A stretch of DNA of 9,773 bases, taken from positions 1-9,773 of the forward strand of contig JAUWWP010000066.1 in NCBI GenBank assembly GCA_030616835.1, written 5' to 3'. The notes under the pieces are model-generated. The model searched no databases. It saw nothing but the letters and a program-made list of their open reading frames with translations, and had not been told where the DNA came from. Of this stretch, positions 1 to 5,207 are shown piece after piece. The translations under genes and the position numbers were made by a program. This DNA is from Deltaproteobacteria bacterium (lineage in GTDB: Bacteria; Desulfobacterota; G020345765). How positions within the stretch are numbered: the first letter of the stretch is position 1; each line of letters opens with the position of its first letter.

Positions 1-93
1 ATAGAGCCCAAAGCTCTCCACCTCTCCCTTATTCAGAGGAACATCGAATCCCTCTGCACCCGAGACCAGCAGCTCCTTCAGCTCTCTTTGCAA
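1..93 (-). CDS. rsmG: probable 16S rRNA methyltransferase RsmG (GidB), N-terminal fragment
   Basis: Only the first 31 codons are present; the gene continues beyond the left edge. Reading the minus strand from a TTG at 93-91 gives an open frame to base 1. Its segment GAEGFDVPLNKGEVESFGLY resembles the RsmG N-terminus, where a Gly-rich turn, a Leu, and a Gln/Glu-x-x-x-Phe-x-x-Tyr pattern precede the first conserved helix. RsmG methylates N7 of a guanosine in the 530 loop of 16S rRNA using S-adenosylmethionine. The TTG start is chosen because an AAAGG lies 8 bases upstream and no ATG or GTG is in frame after the stop near 180. The frame is open further upstream, but that stretch runs through the inverted repeat at 129-195. 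The catalytic Rossmann domain lies outside the window, so the family call rests on a short match. Confidence 0.5.
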   Translation of the reverse strand, partial: MQRELKELLVSGAEGFDVPLNKGEVESFGLY

Positions 94-128
94 AACCTTA
101 ACCTTTAACCCAAATAATGCGTTAATCT

Positions 129-195
129 TGTCCTGAGGCCTTCGACAAGCCTTGGTCCTGGCCAAGACCAGGGCTCAGGACAGGCCTGTCGAAGG
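129..195. repeat. complex inverted repeat of the CCTTCGACA/CTCAGGACA family
   Basis: Two nested sets of inverted arms are visible. TGTCCTGAG at 129-137 pairs with CTCAGGACA at 174-182, and CCTTCGACA at 139-147 pairs with TGTCGAAGG at 187-195. A further palindromic core (CTTGG...CCAAG) lies between them near 151-166. The same sequence theme recurs at about 4217-4270, 4735-4755 and 6217-6260, so this is a dispersed repeat and not a simple terminator. It lies just upstream of the presumed rsmG start and downstream of the HEPN gene stop. Confidence 0.8.
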
Positions 196-235
196 AAAAG
201 AATTACTGAAGCATTCCGGTGCGAGCACGCTTAAT

Positions 236-643
236 TTACTCATCTTCAGCTGCTTGGGTCATTTTTTGCACTGTTTTTTTTGCTTCTTTAATGAACTTTC
301 TGGCATTTCCAAGTTGAATATGAGCATCTTGTTTAGTTATTTTTACAAAATCTCCATAATCGGCATCTTCCCTGATTCTCTTTGCTTCCCTAAGAAACTT
401 GCTAAAATCCGTGGGGAAAAGCCCTGGTTTTATTATGTGCTGATTAAATAGGGCAACCACGCCAGAATGTTTACTGGAATCTAACTCTTTTAATGCAAGA
501 AGCGCTCTTGCTCCCGTAAACATCGCATAGTAACTCCTATTAACAGAAAGACCAAAATGCTCTTGCTTTAAGGAATCTTCGCTCTCTTTTAAGTTCTCCT
601 TTGCTTTTTTCATCCTGTATTTAGCTAAATTTACCCGACTCAT
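236..643 (-). CDS. HEPN domain protein (UPF0332-like), partner of MNT nucleotidyltransferase
   Basis: A 135-residue all-helical protein of the HEPN superfamily (PF05168/UPF0332-like). Visible marks are an N-terminal amphipathic helix (residues 1-30), the NRSYYAMFTGARALLA helix near residues 36-51, KHSGVVALFNQH near 58-69, and the closing R-x-x-ADYGDF motif near 91-98. HEPN proteins paired with small nucleotidyltransferases usually form toxin-antitoxin modules in which the HEPN partner is the toxin, often an RNase. The classical R-x4-6-H catalytic motif and the RX4HXY motif modified by MntA in the HepT/MntA system are not evident here, so ribonuclease activity cannot be assumed. The start ATG overlaps the upstream nucleotidyltransferase stop by 4 bases (ATGA), which implies translational coupling. 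Family assignment is firm; toxin role is inferred. Confidence 0.85.
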   Translation of the reverse strand: MSRVNLAKYRMKKAKENLKESEDSLKQEHFGLSVNRSYYAMFTGARALLALKELDSSKHSGVVALFNQHIIKPGLFPTDFSKFLREAKRIREDADYGDFVKITKQDAHIQLGNARKFIKEAKKTVQKMTQAAEDE

Positions 644-984
644 AAAATAACTCCCTCTTTTTCTACATTTTCAAAGAAAAAGGAGCCCAATTCTTTATTT
701 TTTTTGTATTCAAATAGATCATAGAGAACCGGCGCCAGGGGCAAACCGTATTCCAGATCATAATTTGCAGTTATTTCTGCTAATTCTTCGCTGATGTTCG
801 CTGTTTTTTCTTTTACCAGAACAAATATATCTATATCAGAATCCTCTTTGGCATCCCCTTTTATTCTTGAACCAAAAATCCAAACACTTACAATCTCATT
901 ACCTAATCTTTCTCTTAACTCTTTAACAAAGGAATTTATTACCTTCCTCTCCATTTTTTTTAAATATCGTAGTTCTTTCTTCAT
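640..984 (-). CDS. MNT-type minimal nucleotidyltransferase, likely antitoxin
   Basis: A 114-residue minimal nucleotidyltransferase of the DNA polymerase beta superfamily. The active-site signature is clear near residues 37-52: GSRIKGDAKEDSDIDI fits the G-S-x10-D-x-D pattern, with two metal-binding aspartates. A third acidic position would be expected on a later strand, possibly in the NYDLEYG or APVLYD segments. Proteins of this class, exemplified by MntA, neutralise their HEPN partners by transferring AMP groups to a tyrosine. The gene comes first in a two-gene operon, with the HEPN gene overlapping its stop by 4 bases. The ATG at 984 follows an AGGAGGT sequence by 4 bases. The mechanism on this particular partner is inferred, because the HEPN protein lacks the usual modified motif. 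Confidence 0.88.
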   Translation of the reverse strand: MKKELRYLKKMERKVINSFVKELRERLGNEIVSVWIFGSRIKGDAKEDSDIDIFVLVKEKTANISEELAEITANYDLEYGLPLAPVLYDLFEYKKNKELGSFFFENVEKEGVIL

Positions 985-1083
985 AACTACCTCCTACCCT
1001 ATATGAATATAGCACAGATCGCAGGCAGATTGCGAGAACAAACAGCCACTTTTTCGGGGGAAGTTTATAATTGCGATTTGAAC

Positions 1084-1109
1084 CACGAATTTCACGAATT
1101 TCACGAAAT
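1084..1109. repeat. 9-bp direct repeat CACGAATTT, about three units
   Basis: CACGAATTT occurs at 1084-1092 and 1093-1101, followed by a diverged third unit (CACGAAATA). It lies in the non-coding stretch 985-1287 between the MNT gene and the riboswitch promoter. Apart from this repeat, the 10-bp tandem repeat and the presumed promoter of the minus-strand module, I see no further features there. Confidence 0.7.
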
Positions 1110-1150
1110 AATTCTCCTCTTTGGGATTTGATCAGAGAATTGTTGCCCTT

Positions 1151-1230
1151 GTTACTCCCTGCTACTCCTTGCTATTCCCTGCTATTCCCTGCTATTCCCT
1201 ACTATTTCCTACTATTCCCTACTATTTTAC
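1151..1230. repeat. 10-bp tandem repeat, eight units
   Basis: Eight consecutive 10-base units follow the consensus (G/A)CTATTCCCT without any gap or register shift. Units three to five are identical, and the outer units are diverged (first GTTACTCCCT, last ACTATTTTAC). The array is purine-poor on the plus strand and ends about 58 bases before the -35 box at 1288. A plus-strand open frame crosses it, but its Leu/Pro/Tyr-rich translation simply reflects the repeat. Confidence 0.9.
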
Positions 1231-1287
1231 AGATTGGGATTTGGTCATTGGTAATTTTTTTGATTTTATGTCTGTTGATTTTATGTC

Positions 1288-1315
1288 TTGACAAACTAAT
1301 TTTGTGTGTTAAACT
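1288..1315 (+). promoter_or_regulatory. sigma-70-like promoter for the riboswitch and btuB
   Basis: A perfect -35 hexamer TTGACA at 1288-1293 is followed, after 16 bases, by TAAACT at 1310-1315 (4 of 6 matches to TATAAT). Transcription would start near 1322, immediately before the first conserved part of the cobalamin riboswitch. The position and the perfect -35 box support the call; the -10 box is only moderate. Confidence 0.6.
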
Positions 1316-1334
1316 TGGACAAAATTAAATATCT

Positions 1335-1560
1335 TCTTGGGTGTCCGTAAGGACCAAAAGGGAAGTGGGTGAGATTCCCACACGGTCCCGCCACTGTGAT
1401 TGGGGAGCGACCCTGAATTGAGTAGTCCACTGGCGGCTTGGGGAGCGACAGAAGATACAATCTGTCGTGAAGGGCTGCTGGGAAGGCTAAAGGGAAGCGA
1501 AGATCCATAAGTCAGGAGACCTGCCCGGGTAAGATACCTGTTCCGCTCTTCGCGAGAAAG
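1335..1560 (+). ncRNA. cobalamin (adenosylcobalamin-class) riboswitch
   Basis: The conserved core of the RF00174 cobalamin aptamer can be read directly. GGGTGAGATTCCCAC at about 1367-1381 is the GGTGAAANTCC-type segment. GGTCCCGCCACTGTGAT at 1384-1400 is the central junction. AGTCAGGAGACCTGCC at about 1510-1525 is the B12 box. The aptamer senses intracellular cobalamin and controls the downstream gene. A strong terminator at 1590-1628 lies between it and btuB, so control is probably by premature termination. The outer limits are approximate; a small hairpin around CTCTTCGCGAGAAAGAG (about 1545-1562) separates the B12 box from the terminator. Confidence 0.96.
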
Positions 1561-1589
1561 AGTAAGGTAGGTCGAGAGAAAAACCTTAA

Positions 1590-1628
1590 GCCTCCTGCTC
1601 TTCTCATGAAGGGCAGGAGGCTTTTTTA
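1590..1628 (+). terminator. intrinsic terminator, riboswitch expression platform
   Basis: A 14-bp stem (1590-1603 with 1608-1621, including one G-U type pair) closes a TCAT loop and is followed by a T-run at 1622-1627. The left arm contains CTCCTG, complementary to CAGGAG inside the B12 box at about 1513. A ligand-free RNA could therefore pair these two and prevent the terminator from forming. That antiterminator pairing is inferred. Confidence 0.92.
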
Positions 1629-1711
1629 TTTCTTAGGAATTTTTAAAACCAATAAACGAAGGGTAAAAATGGATAAATTAAGGCCCATCGTTATTGTGAA
1701 AGGAGGAAAAG

Positions 1712-3769
1712 ATGCGAAGGATTAAGTTAACAGCTTTCATTATGAGGGCGCAAAAAATGTTTAAGAAAATTTTACTGATGGCGATTGTCTTGTATTTCCC
1801 CTATGGCGCCTATGCCCAGGAACAGAAAGAGGAACCTGAAGCACTATACCTGGAAGAAATCGTGGTAACCGCTACCAGGGGTGAGCGAGAAGTTTGGAAA
1901 ATCCCTCTCAATGTAACTATAATCACTAAAGAGGATATAGCCAATTCCAATGCACGAACTGTGCTTGACCTTCTCTACTCTCAAGAAGGGTTAAAGGTAA
2001 GCGACTGGTTTGGAAAGGGAACAAAGGCTGAGGTTGGTCTCCGAGGATTTGGTGAAGCTGGAGCCAGTAATTGCTTAGTAATGATTGATGGCCGTCGTAT
2101 TAATGAAATCGACATGAGTAATGTTGACTGGAATCAGATACCTTTAGACCAGGTGGAGAGGATCGAGATTGTTCGAGGCGCCAGTGGCGTCCTCTATGGG
2201 GATAATGCGACTGGAGGAGTGATCAACATCATTACTAAAAGCGGGGTGGGAAAACCGCGATTTGAAGCTTATTCTTCCTACAGCTCCTACTTTGGAAAAG
2301 AAGGTGGAATAGCTATCAGTGGAGGAAAAGAGCAATATACTTATTCTTTGAGGGCAAGCCATTCCTCTACGGATGGTTATCGTAAGAATAGCGAATATTC
2401 TGCTAGAGATTTTGGGACAAAGTTTGAATTCAATCCCAAGGAAGTGGTGAAACTCAGTTTGAGTGGTTCTTATCATGGAGATCGCTTTGGTTTGCCAGGA
2501 TGGTTGGATGGAGCAGAATTAGAATCCGGAGTCAAAAAACCAACTGATTCTGACTACCTCGATGACGATGCAGAAAATGAGGATTGGTTCACCCAGTTGA
2601 GTATGAGTCTACTGGGTAAATCTGGTTACCTTGAAACTGGTCTTTCTTTCCGTAACCGAGAGTCGGATTCTTATTGGCTTTCCTATGGAGTAAACAGTTC
2701 TATCGACAAGAGAGAAAGCCAAACCTGGGGGCTGAGGGAAAAAGGAGTCTGGGACTGGAAGGGAAAAAATCGTTTAACCATTGGAATGGACCTATATTTT
2801 ACCGAATTCCTAGTAAAGACTTTCAAGGCTGATATGACACCTCAGACCAAAACAACCATTAATAGAAACACCTGGGAAGCCTATCTGGTGGACGAGTTTT
2901 CTCCATTCAAAAGTATTATTTTGAATCTCGGTGGACGGTGGACAAGGGCAAAATACCGCTTTGATTTTAAAGACCTGACCGGAACCCTGGAATCAAAACG
3001 CGAAGAGCCAAAGAAGGATCTGGAAGCCTATCATGCAGGCATCAGCTGGCTTTTGAGAGAAAGAAACAGTTTCTTTGTTAAAGTGGCCAGGTCCTTCCGA
3101 CTCCCCAAAACCGATGAGTATTTTCAGAGTGGATATCCAGCCTACGCCATACCCGCAAAGCTAAATGAGGATCTTCAACCTCAAAAGGCTAATCACATTG
3201 AAACAGGAGTAAAGAGTAATCTCTGGTCTAACCTCAGCACAAGACTCTCGTATTTCTGGATGGATGTAAAAGATGAAATCTATTATGATAAACCAACCTG
3301 GACAAACAAAAACTATCCTAAGACACGACATCAAGGGATAGAACTTGGAATGAGGTTTCAGCCAGTGATAAGGCTTACTTTTGAGGGTAACTACACATTT
3401 ACGGAAGCTCTCTTCAAAGGAGGGGACTACAATGGAAAGGAGATTCCAGCTGTACCTATGCACCAGGCAAGCATTTCCTATAACCTCAATCTGGGAAGAG
3501 GACTGAGATTAAACCTTAATGGCAATTATGTAGGAGAAAGGAGGTTTGTCAGCGACCTCAACAACAAACTTGACCGAATGAAGGATTACATCTTATGGAG
3601 AGCAAAAATCTCATATCAGTGGAAAGAGATGAAGATCTTTGGGGGAGTAGATAACATCTTCAATGAAAAATACTCTGAATATGGAGTAACCGATTCGACA
3701 GCAACAACAAAGGCTTACTATCCATCACCAGAGCGTAACTTCACTGTGGGAGCCTCTCTTTCTTTTTGA
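1712..3769 (+). CDS. btuB: TonB-dependent outer-membrane cobalamin receptor BtuB
   Basis: A 685-residue TonB-dependent receptor, somewhat longer than E. coli BtuB. Domains in order: signal peptide to about residue 35 (cleavage AYA|Q), TonB box around EEIVVTATRG (48-57), plug domain about 65-175 with VGLRGFG, DGRRINE and RIEIVRGASGVLYGDNATGGVINI, then a beta barrel ending in the terminal phenylalanine typical of outer-membrane proteins. It would take corrinoids across the outer membrane using energy from TonB-ExbBD, which are not in this window. The ATG at 1712 has AGGAGG 5 bases upstream; M11 and M16 are weaker alternatives that would shorten the n-region. Substrate is inferred from the cobalamin riboswitch in front and btuFCD downstream; the fold alone would not separate it from siderophore receptors. 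A remnant of a second receptor begins exactly at its stop codon. Confidence 0.93.
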   Translation: MRRIKLTAFIMRAQKMFKKILLMAIVLYFPYGAYAQEQKEEPEALYLEEIVVTATRGEREVWKIPLNVTIITKEDIANSNARTVLDLLYSQEGLKVSDWFGKGTKAEVGLRGFGEAGASNCLVMIDGRRINEIDMSNVDWNQIPLDQVERIEIVRGASGVLYGDNATGGVINIITKSGVGKPRFEAYSSYSSYFGKEGGIAISGGKEQYTYSLRASHSSTDGYRKNSEYSARDFGTKFEFNPKEVVKLSLSGSYHGDRFGLPGWLDGAELESGVKKPTDSDYLDDDAENEDWFTQLSMSLLGKSGYLETGLSFRNRESDSYWLSYGVNSSIDKRESQTWGLREKGVWDWKGKNRLTIGMDLYFTEFLVKTFKADMTPQTKTTINRNTWEAYLVDEFSPFKSIILNLGGRWTRAKYRFDFKDLTGTLESKREEPKKDLEAYHAGISWLLRERNSFFVKVARSFRLPKTDEYFQSGYPAYAIPAKLNEDLQPQKANHIETGVKSNLWSNLSTRLSYFWMDVKDEIYYDKPTWTNKNYPKTRHQGIELGMRFQPVIRLTFEGNYTFTEALFKGGDYNGKEIPAVPMHQASISYNLNLGRGLRLNLNGNYVGERRFVSDLNNKLDRMKDYILWRAKISYQWKEMKIFGGVDNIFNEKYSEYGVTDSTATTKAYYPSPERNFTVGASLSF

Positions 3770-3881
3770 TAACCTCTTTGACAAAAAAGATTATATGGAG
3801 CAGCTTGGGACAACCATAGACGACCGGGGCTACCCCTTCCCCGGAAGATCATTTACCGGGGGTATGAGTCTGGAATTTTAA
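3768..3881 (+). pseudogene. C-terminal remnant of a second TonB-dependent receptor
   Basis: Read in the +1 frame relative to btuB, starting from the last two bases of the btuB TGA stop, this stretch encodes 37 residues: a DNLFDKKDY segment, then YPFPGRSFTGGMSLEF and a TAA stop. This is the characteristic end of a TonB-dependent receptor: the penultimate strand (compare VDNIFNEKYSEYG in btuB itself), the P-x-R-x-F-x-x-G motif, and a terminal Phe. It has no start or upstream portion. The simplest reading is that two neighbouring receptor genes recombined or one was deleted, leaving only its tail. Extension of btuB by frameshifting at TTT-TGA is conceivable but less likely, because btuB already ends correctly. 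Confidence 0.85.
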
Positions 3882-3903
3882 GGAAGAGATTCAGTTAAAC
3901 ACT

Positions 3904-3948
3904 ACATCTTGTATTTATCAACATTTTTATCCACAAGATGTTGATAAA
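3904..3948. promoter_or_regulatory. 45-bp palindromic element, copy A (DnaA-box-like halves)
   Basis: This copy lies 12 bases before the presumed start of the PP-loop ATPase gene. It is 40/45 identical to the element at 5065-5109 in front of btuF, and the last 23 bases are identical. The core is an inverted repeat, TTTATCCACA at 3926-3935, three bases, then TGTTGATAAA at 3939-3948. A further direct half-site, TTATCAACA, lies at 3915-3923. TTATCCACA matches the DnaA box consensus TTATNCACA exactly. It may be an operator, a replication-protein binding site or a mobile repeat end; the sequence does not decide. Confidence 0.6.
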
Positions 3949-3960
3949 AAGGAGGAAGAC

Positions 3961-4731
3961 ATAAGTTTTATAGCTTCATGGAGCGGGGGTAAGGATAGCT
4001 CTGCCGCACTCTACCGGGCTCTTTCCGACGGCATAGAGGTTTCCCATCTATTTAATGTTATATCCGAGGACGGCCGATACTCCATGTCCCATGGTCTGGA
4101 CCCCAGATTGATAGCCACCCAGGCAGAGGCAATTGGAGTTCCAATAGTCCAGGTAAAGTCCTCCTGGGACTCATACGAGGCGGATTTTAAGAGAACGATC
4201 AGGGAGCTGAAGCACATTCCTTCGGCAGGTTCCCTTCGGCTCCGCTCAGGGCAGGCAGGACAAGCTGGGATAGAAGGCATGGTATTTGGAGATATCGATC
4301 TCCAGGAGCACAGGGATTGGATTGAACGGGTCTGTAAAGAGCTTGAGATCCAACCCCTCCTACCCCTATGGGGGCTTGATCGAGAGCGGATACTTGACGA
4401 TTTCATAAACAACGGATTTGAGGCCATAGTAGTCACGGTCAAGGCGGATATCTTAGGCGAGGAGTGGCTTGGGCGCAAAGTCAATAAACAGTTCTTAGAG
4501 GACCTTTCCAGGATTAAGGATAGGCGGGGCTTTCCAGCCCCGCTAAGAGGATTTGACCTATGTGGCGAAAAAGGAGAATATCATACATTTGTCACGAACG
4601 GGCCTTTATTCAAACAGAATATTAAGATACTATCAAGTCAGAAGATTTTAAGAGATGGGTATAGGTTTTTGGAGATAGTGGGGTACGAGATATTGGGTTC
4701 TGGCCCTTTAGCAGTCAGTAAAACCCTGTAA
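3961..4731 (+). CDS. PP-loop ATPase of the Dph6/MJ0570 (diphthine-ammonia ligase-like) family, apparent ATA start
   Basis: A 256-residue protein if read from 3961. The N-terminal SFIASWSGGKDSSAALYRA contains the PP-loop SGGKDS, which binds ATP for adenylation. VFGDID and HRDWIERVC in the middle, and GEKGEYHTFVTNGPLF near residues 201-216, are signatures of the Dph6/COG2102 family. In eukaryotes and archaea Dph6 amidates diphthine; bacteria lack diphthamide, so the reaction here is unknown. No ATG, GTG or TTG exists in frame between the stop at 3865 and the PP-loop. ATA at 3961 lies 5 bases after AAGGAGG, so it is the likely start, possibly ATG in the ancestor. Starting at the ATG at 4084 would delete the ATP-binding loop. 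Residues roughly 87-103 (PSAGSLRLRSGQAGQA) come from an inserted repeat. Its position inside the B12 locus suggests a corrinoid-related job. Confidence 0.85.
   Translation: MSFIASWSGGKDSSAALYRALSDGIEVSHLFNVISEDGRYSMSHGLDPRLIATQAEAIGVPIVQVKSSWDSYEADFKRTIRELKHIPSAGSLRLRSGQAGQAGIEGMVFGDIDLQEHRDWIERVCKELEIQPLLPLWGLDRERILDDFINNGFEAIVVTVKADILGEEWLGRKVNKQFLEDLSRIKDRRGFPAPLRGFDLCGEKGEYHTFVTNGPLFKQNIKILSSQKILRDGYRFLEIVGYEILGSGPLAVSKTL
4217..4270 (+). repeat. dispersed repeat inserted in frame within the ATPase gene
   Basis: The stretch contains CCTTCGGCAGG, CCCTTCGGCTCCGCTCAGGG and CAGGCAGGACAAGC, the same theme as the repeats at 129-195, 4735-4755 and 6217-6260. It is translated as roughly SAGSLRLRSGQAGQA between RELKHI and GIEGMVFGDID. 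In relatives as I recall them these flanks are nearly contiguous, so about 16 residues were added without breaking the frame. The exact ends of the insertion cannot be fixed without an alignment. Confidence 0.75.
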
Positions 4732-4734
4732 GAT

Positions 4735-4755
4735 ACCTGTCCTAAGCTTGTCGAA
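4735..4755. repeat. degenerate copy of the CCTGTCCTGAG...TGTCGAAGG repeat
   Basis: ACCTGTCCTAAGCTTGTCGAA, starting 4 bases after the ATPase stop codon, is a short decayed version of the dispersed repeat seen elsewhere in the window. Confidence 0.6.
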
Positions 4756-5064
4756 TGATCGGTTGAGTCAAACGGTTACGGTTACGCAGCTGGAATCGGG
4801 ATTCGTAAAGCGGTTATAATAGATGAAATCAAAAAGCCAAGGGTATAAGGGTAAACGCAACCCACTGACGAAAGACGAAACGAGCCCCGTAGAAATAAGT
4901 TGCTAAATGTGATTACCTTCGATAAATATCGATAATTTTTTACGGGGCGAGCAGCGCAACCGAAAAACGTATGACCAATAAAAAGTGCTACCAAATAAAG
5001 ATATGGCCGGAATTATCAACTAAAATAGGCACACCACCAGATAATGAATCTTCATCTATATACA
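4756..5064. other. non-coding gap with a hairpin; no recognised gene or RNA
   Basis: About 310 bases lie between the ATPase repeat tail and element B. A long-range inverted repeat is present: GCCCCGTA at 4884-4891 pairs with TACGGGGC at 4941-4948. Inside it is a small palindrome CGATAAATATCG at 4920-4931, and CGCAACC occurs at both 4856-4862 and 4955-4961. This could be a structured RNA leader or a decayed mobile element. I do not recognise a known riboswitch; there is no B12 box. A 34-codon open frame (4971-5075) lacks a ribosome binding site. Confidence 0.4.
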
Positions 5065-5109
5065 ACATATTGTAGTTATTAACAAGTTTATCCACAAGAT
5101 GTTGATAAA
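5065..5109. promoter_or_regulatory. 45-bp palindromic element, copy B (DnaA-box-like halves)
   Basis: This second copy of the element at 3904-3948 has the same palindrome, TTTATCCACA, three bases, TGTTGATAAA (5087-5109). The outer direct half-site has drifted to TTATTAACA. In copy A the palindrome is followed at once by AAGGAGG and a gene start. Here it is followed directly by the 98-bp hairpin element at 5110, suggesting that the hairpin was inserted between this element and the original btuF start region. Confidence 0.6.
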
Positions 5110-5207
5110 CCCCGTTAGAAGGTTCGGATGGGGCTTTAGACCCCACCCGAACCATTTATTCAAAAAGTCCTTATCCCCACCTTTACGGATGGGGCCTTCT
5201 AACGGGG
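5110..5207. mobile_element. 98-bp MITE-like hairpin element at the 5' end of btuF
   Basis: Perfect 13-bp terminal inverted repeats bound the element: CCCCGTTAGAAGG at 5110-5122 and CCTTCTAACGGGG at 5195-5207. A second hairpin (5121-5133 with 5141-5153, 12 of 13 paired) lies inside, and CGGATGGGGC occurs twice (5125-5134 and 5186-5195). TAAA flanks both sides (5106-5109 and 5208-5211) as a possible target duplication. No transposase is encoded, so it would be a non-autonomous element if mobile. The likely btuF start codon lies within its right end. Confidence 0.65.

Noticed and set aside
152..451. 99-codon plus-strand open frame opposite the HEPN gene
   Set aside because: It overlaps a well-supported HEPN gene on the other strand and begins inside the inverted repeat; its translation has no recognisable features.
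1151..1230. CRISPR array
   Set aside because: The repeats are 10 bp and contiguous without spacers, and no cas genes are present.
1071..1328. 85-codon plus-strand open frame
   Set aside because: It spans the 10-bp tandem repeat and the promoter; its Leu/Pro/Tyr-rich translation is a by-product of the repeat and there is no ribosome binding site.
4756..5060. Second cobalamin riboswitch before btuF
   Set aside because: CGCAACCCACTG looks superficially similar to the aptamer junction, but the B12 box and the GGTGAAANTCC-type segment are missing.
4971..5075. 34-codon plus-strand open frame with a protein-like composition
   Set aside because: No ribosome binding site, no recognisable domain, and its end overlaps palindromic copy B.
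3915..5108. Replication origin suggested by DnaA-box-like sites and a nearby rsmG fragment
   Set aside because: Only two short clusters lie within a metabolic operon, with no AT-rich unwinding region, dnaA, dnaN or parAB; rsmG is about 4 kb away. Kept only as an alternative reading of the palindromic elements.
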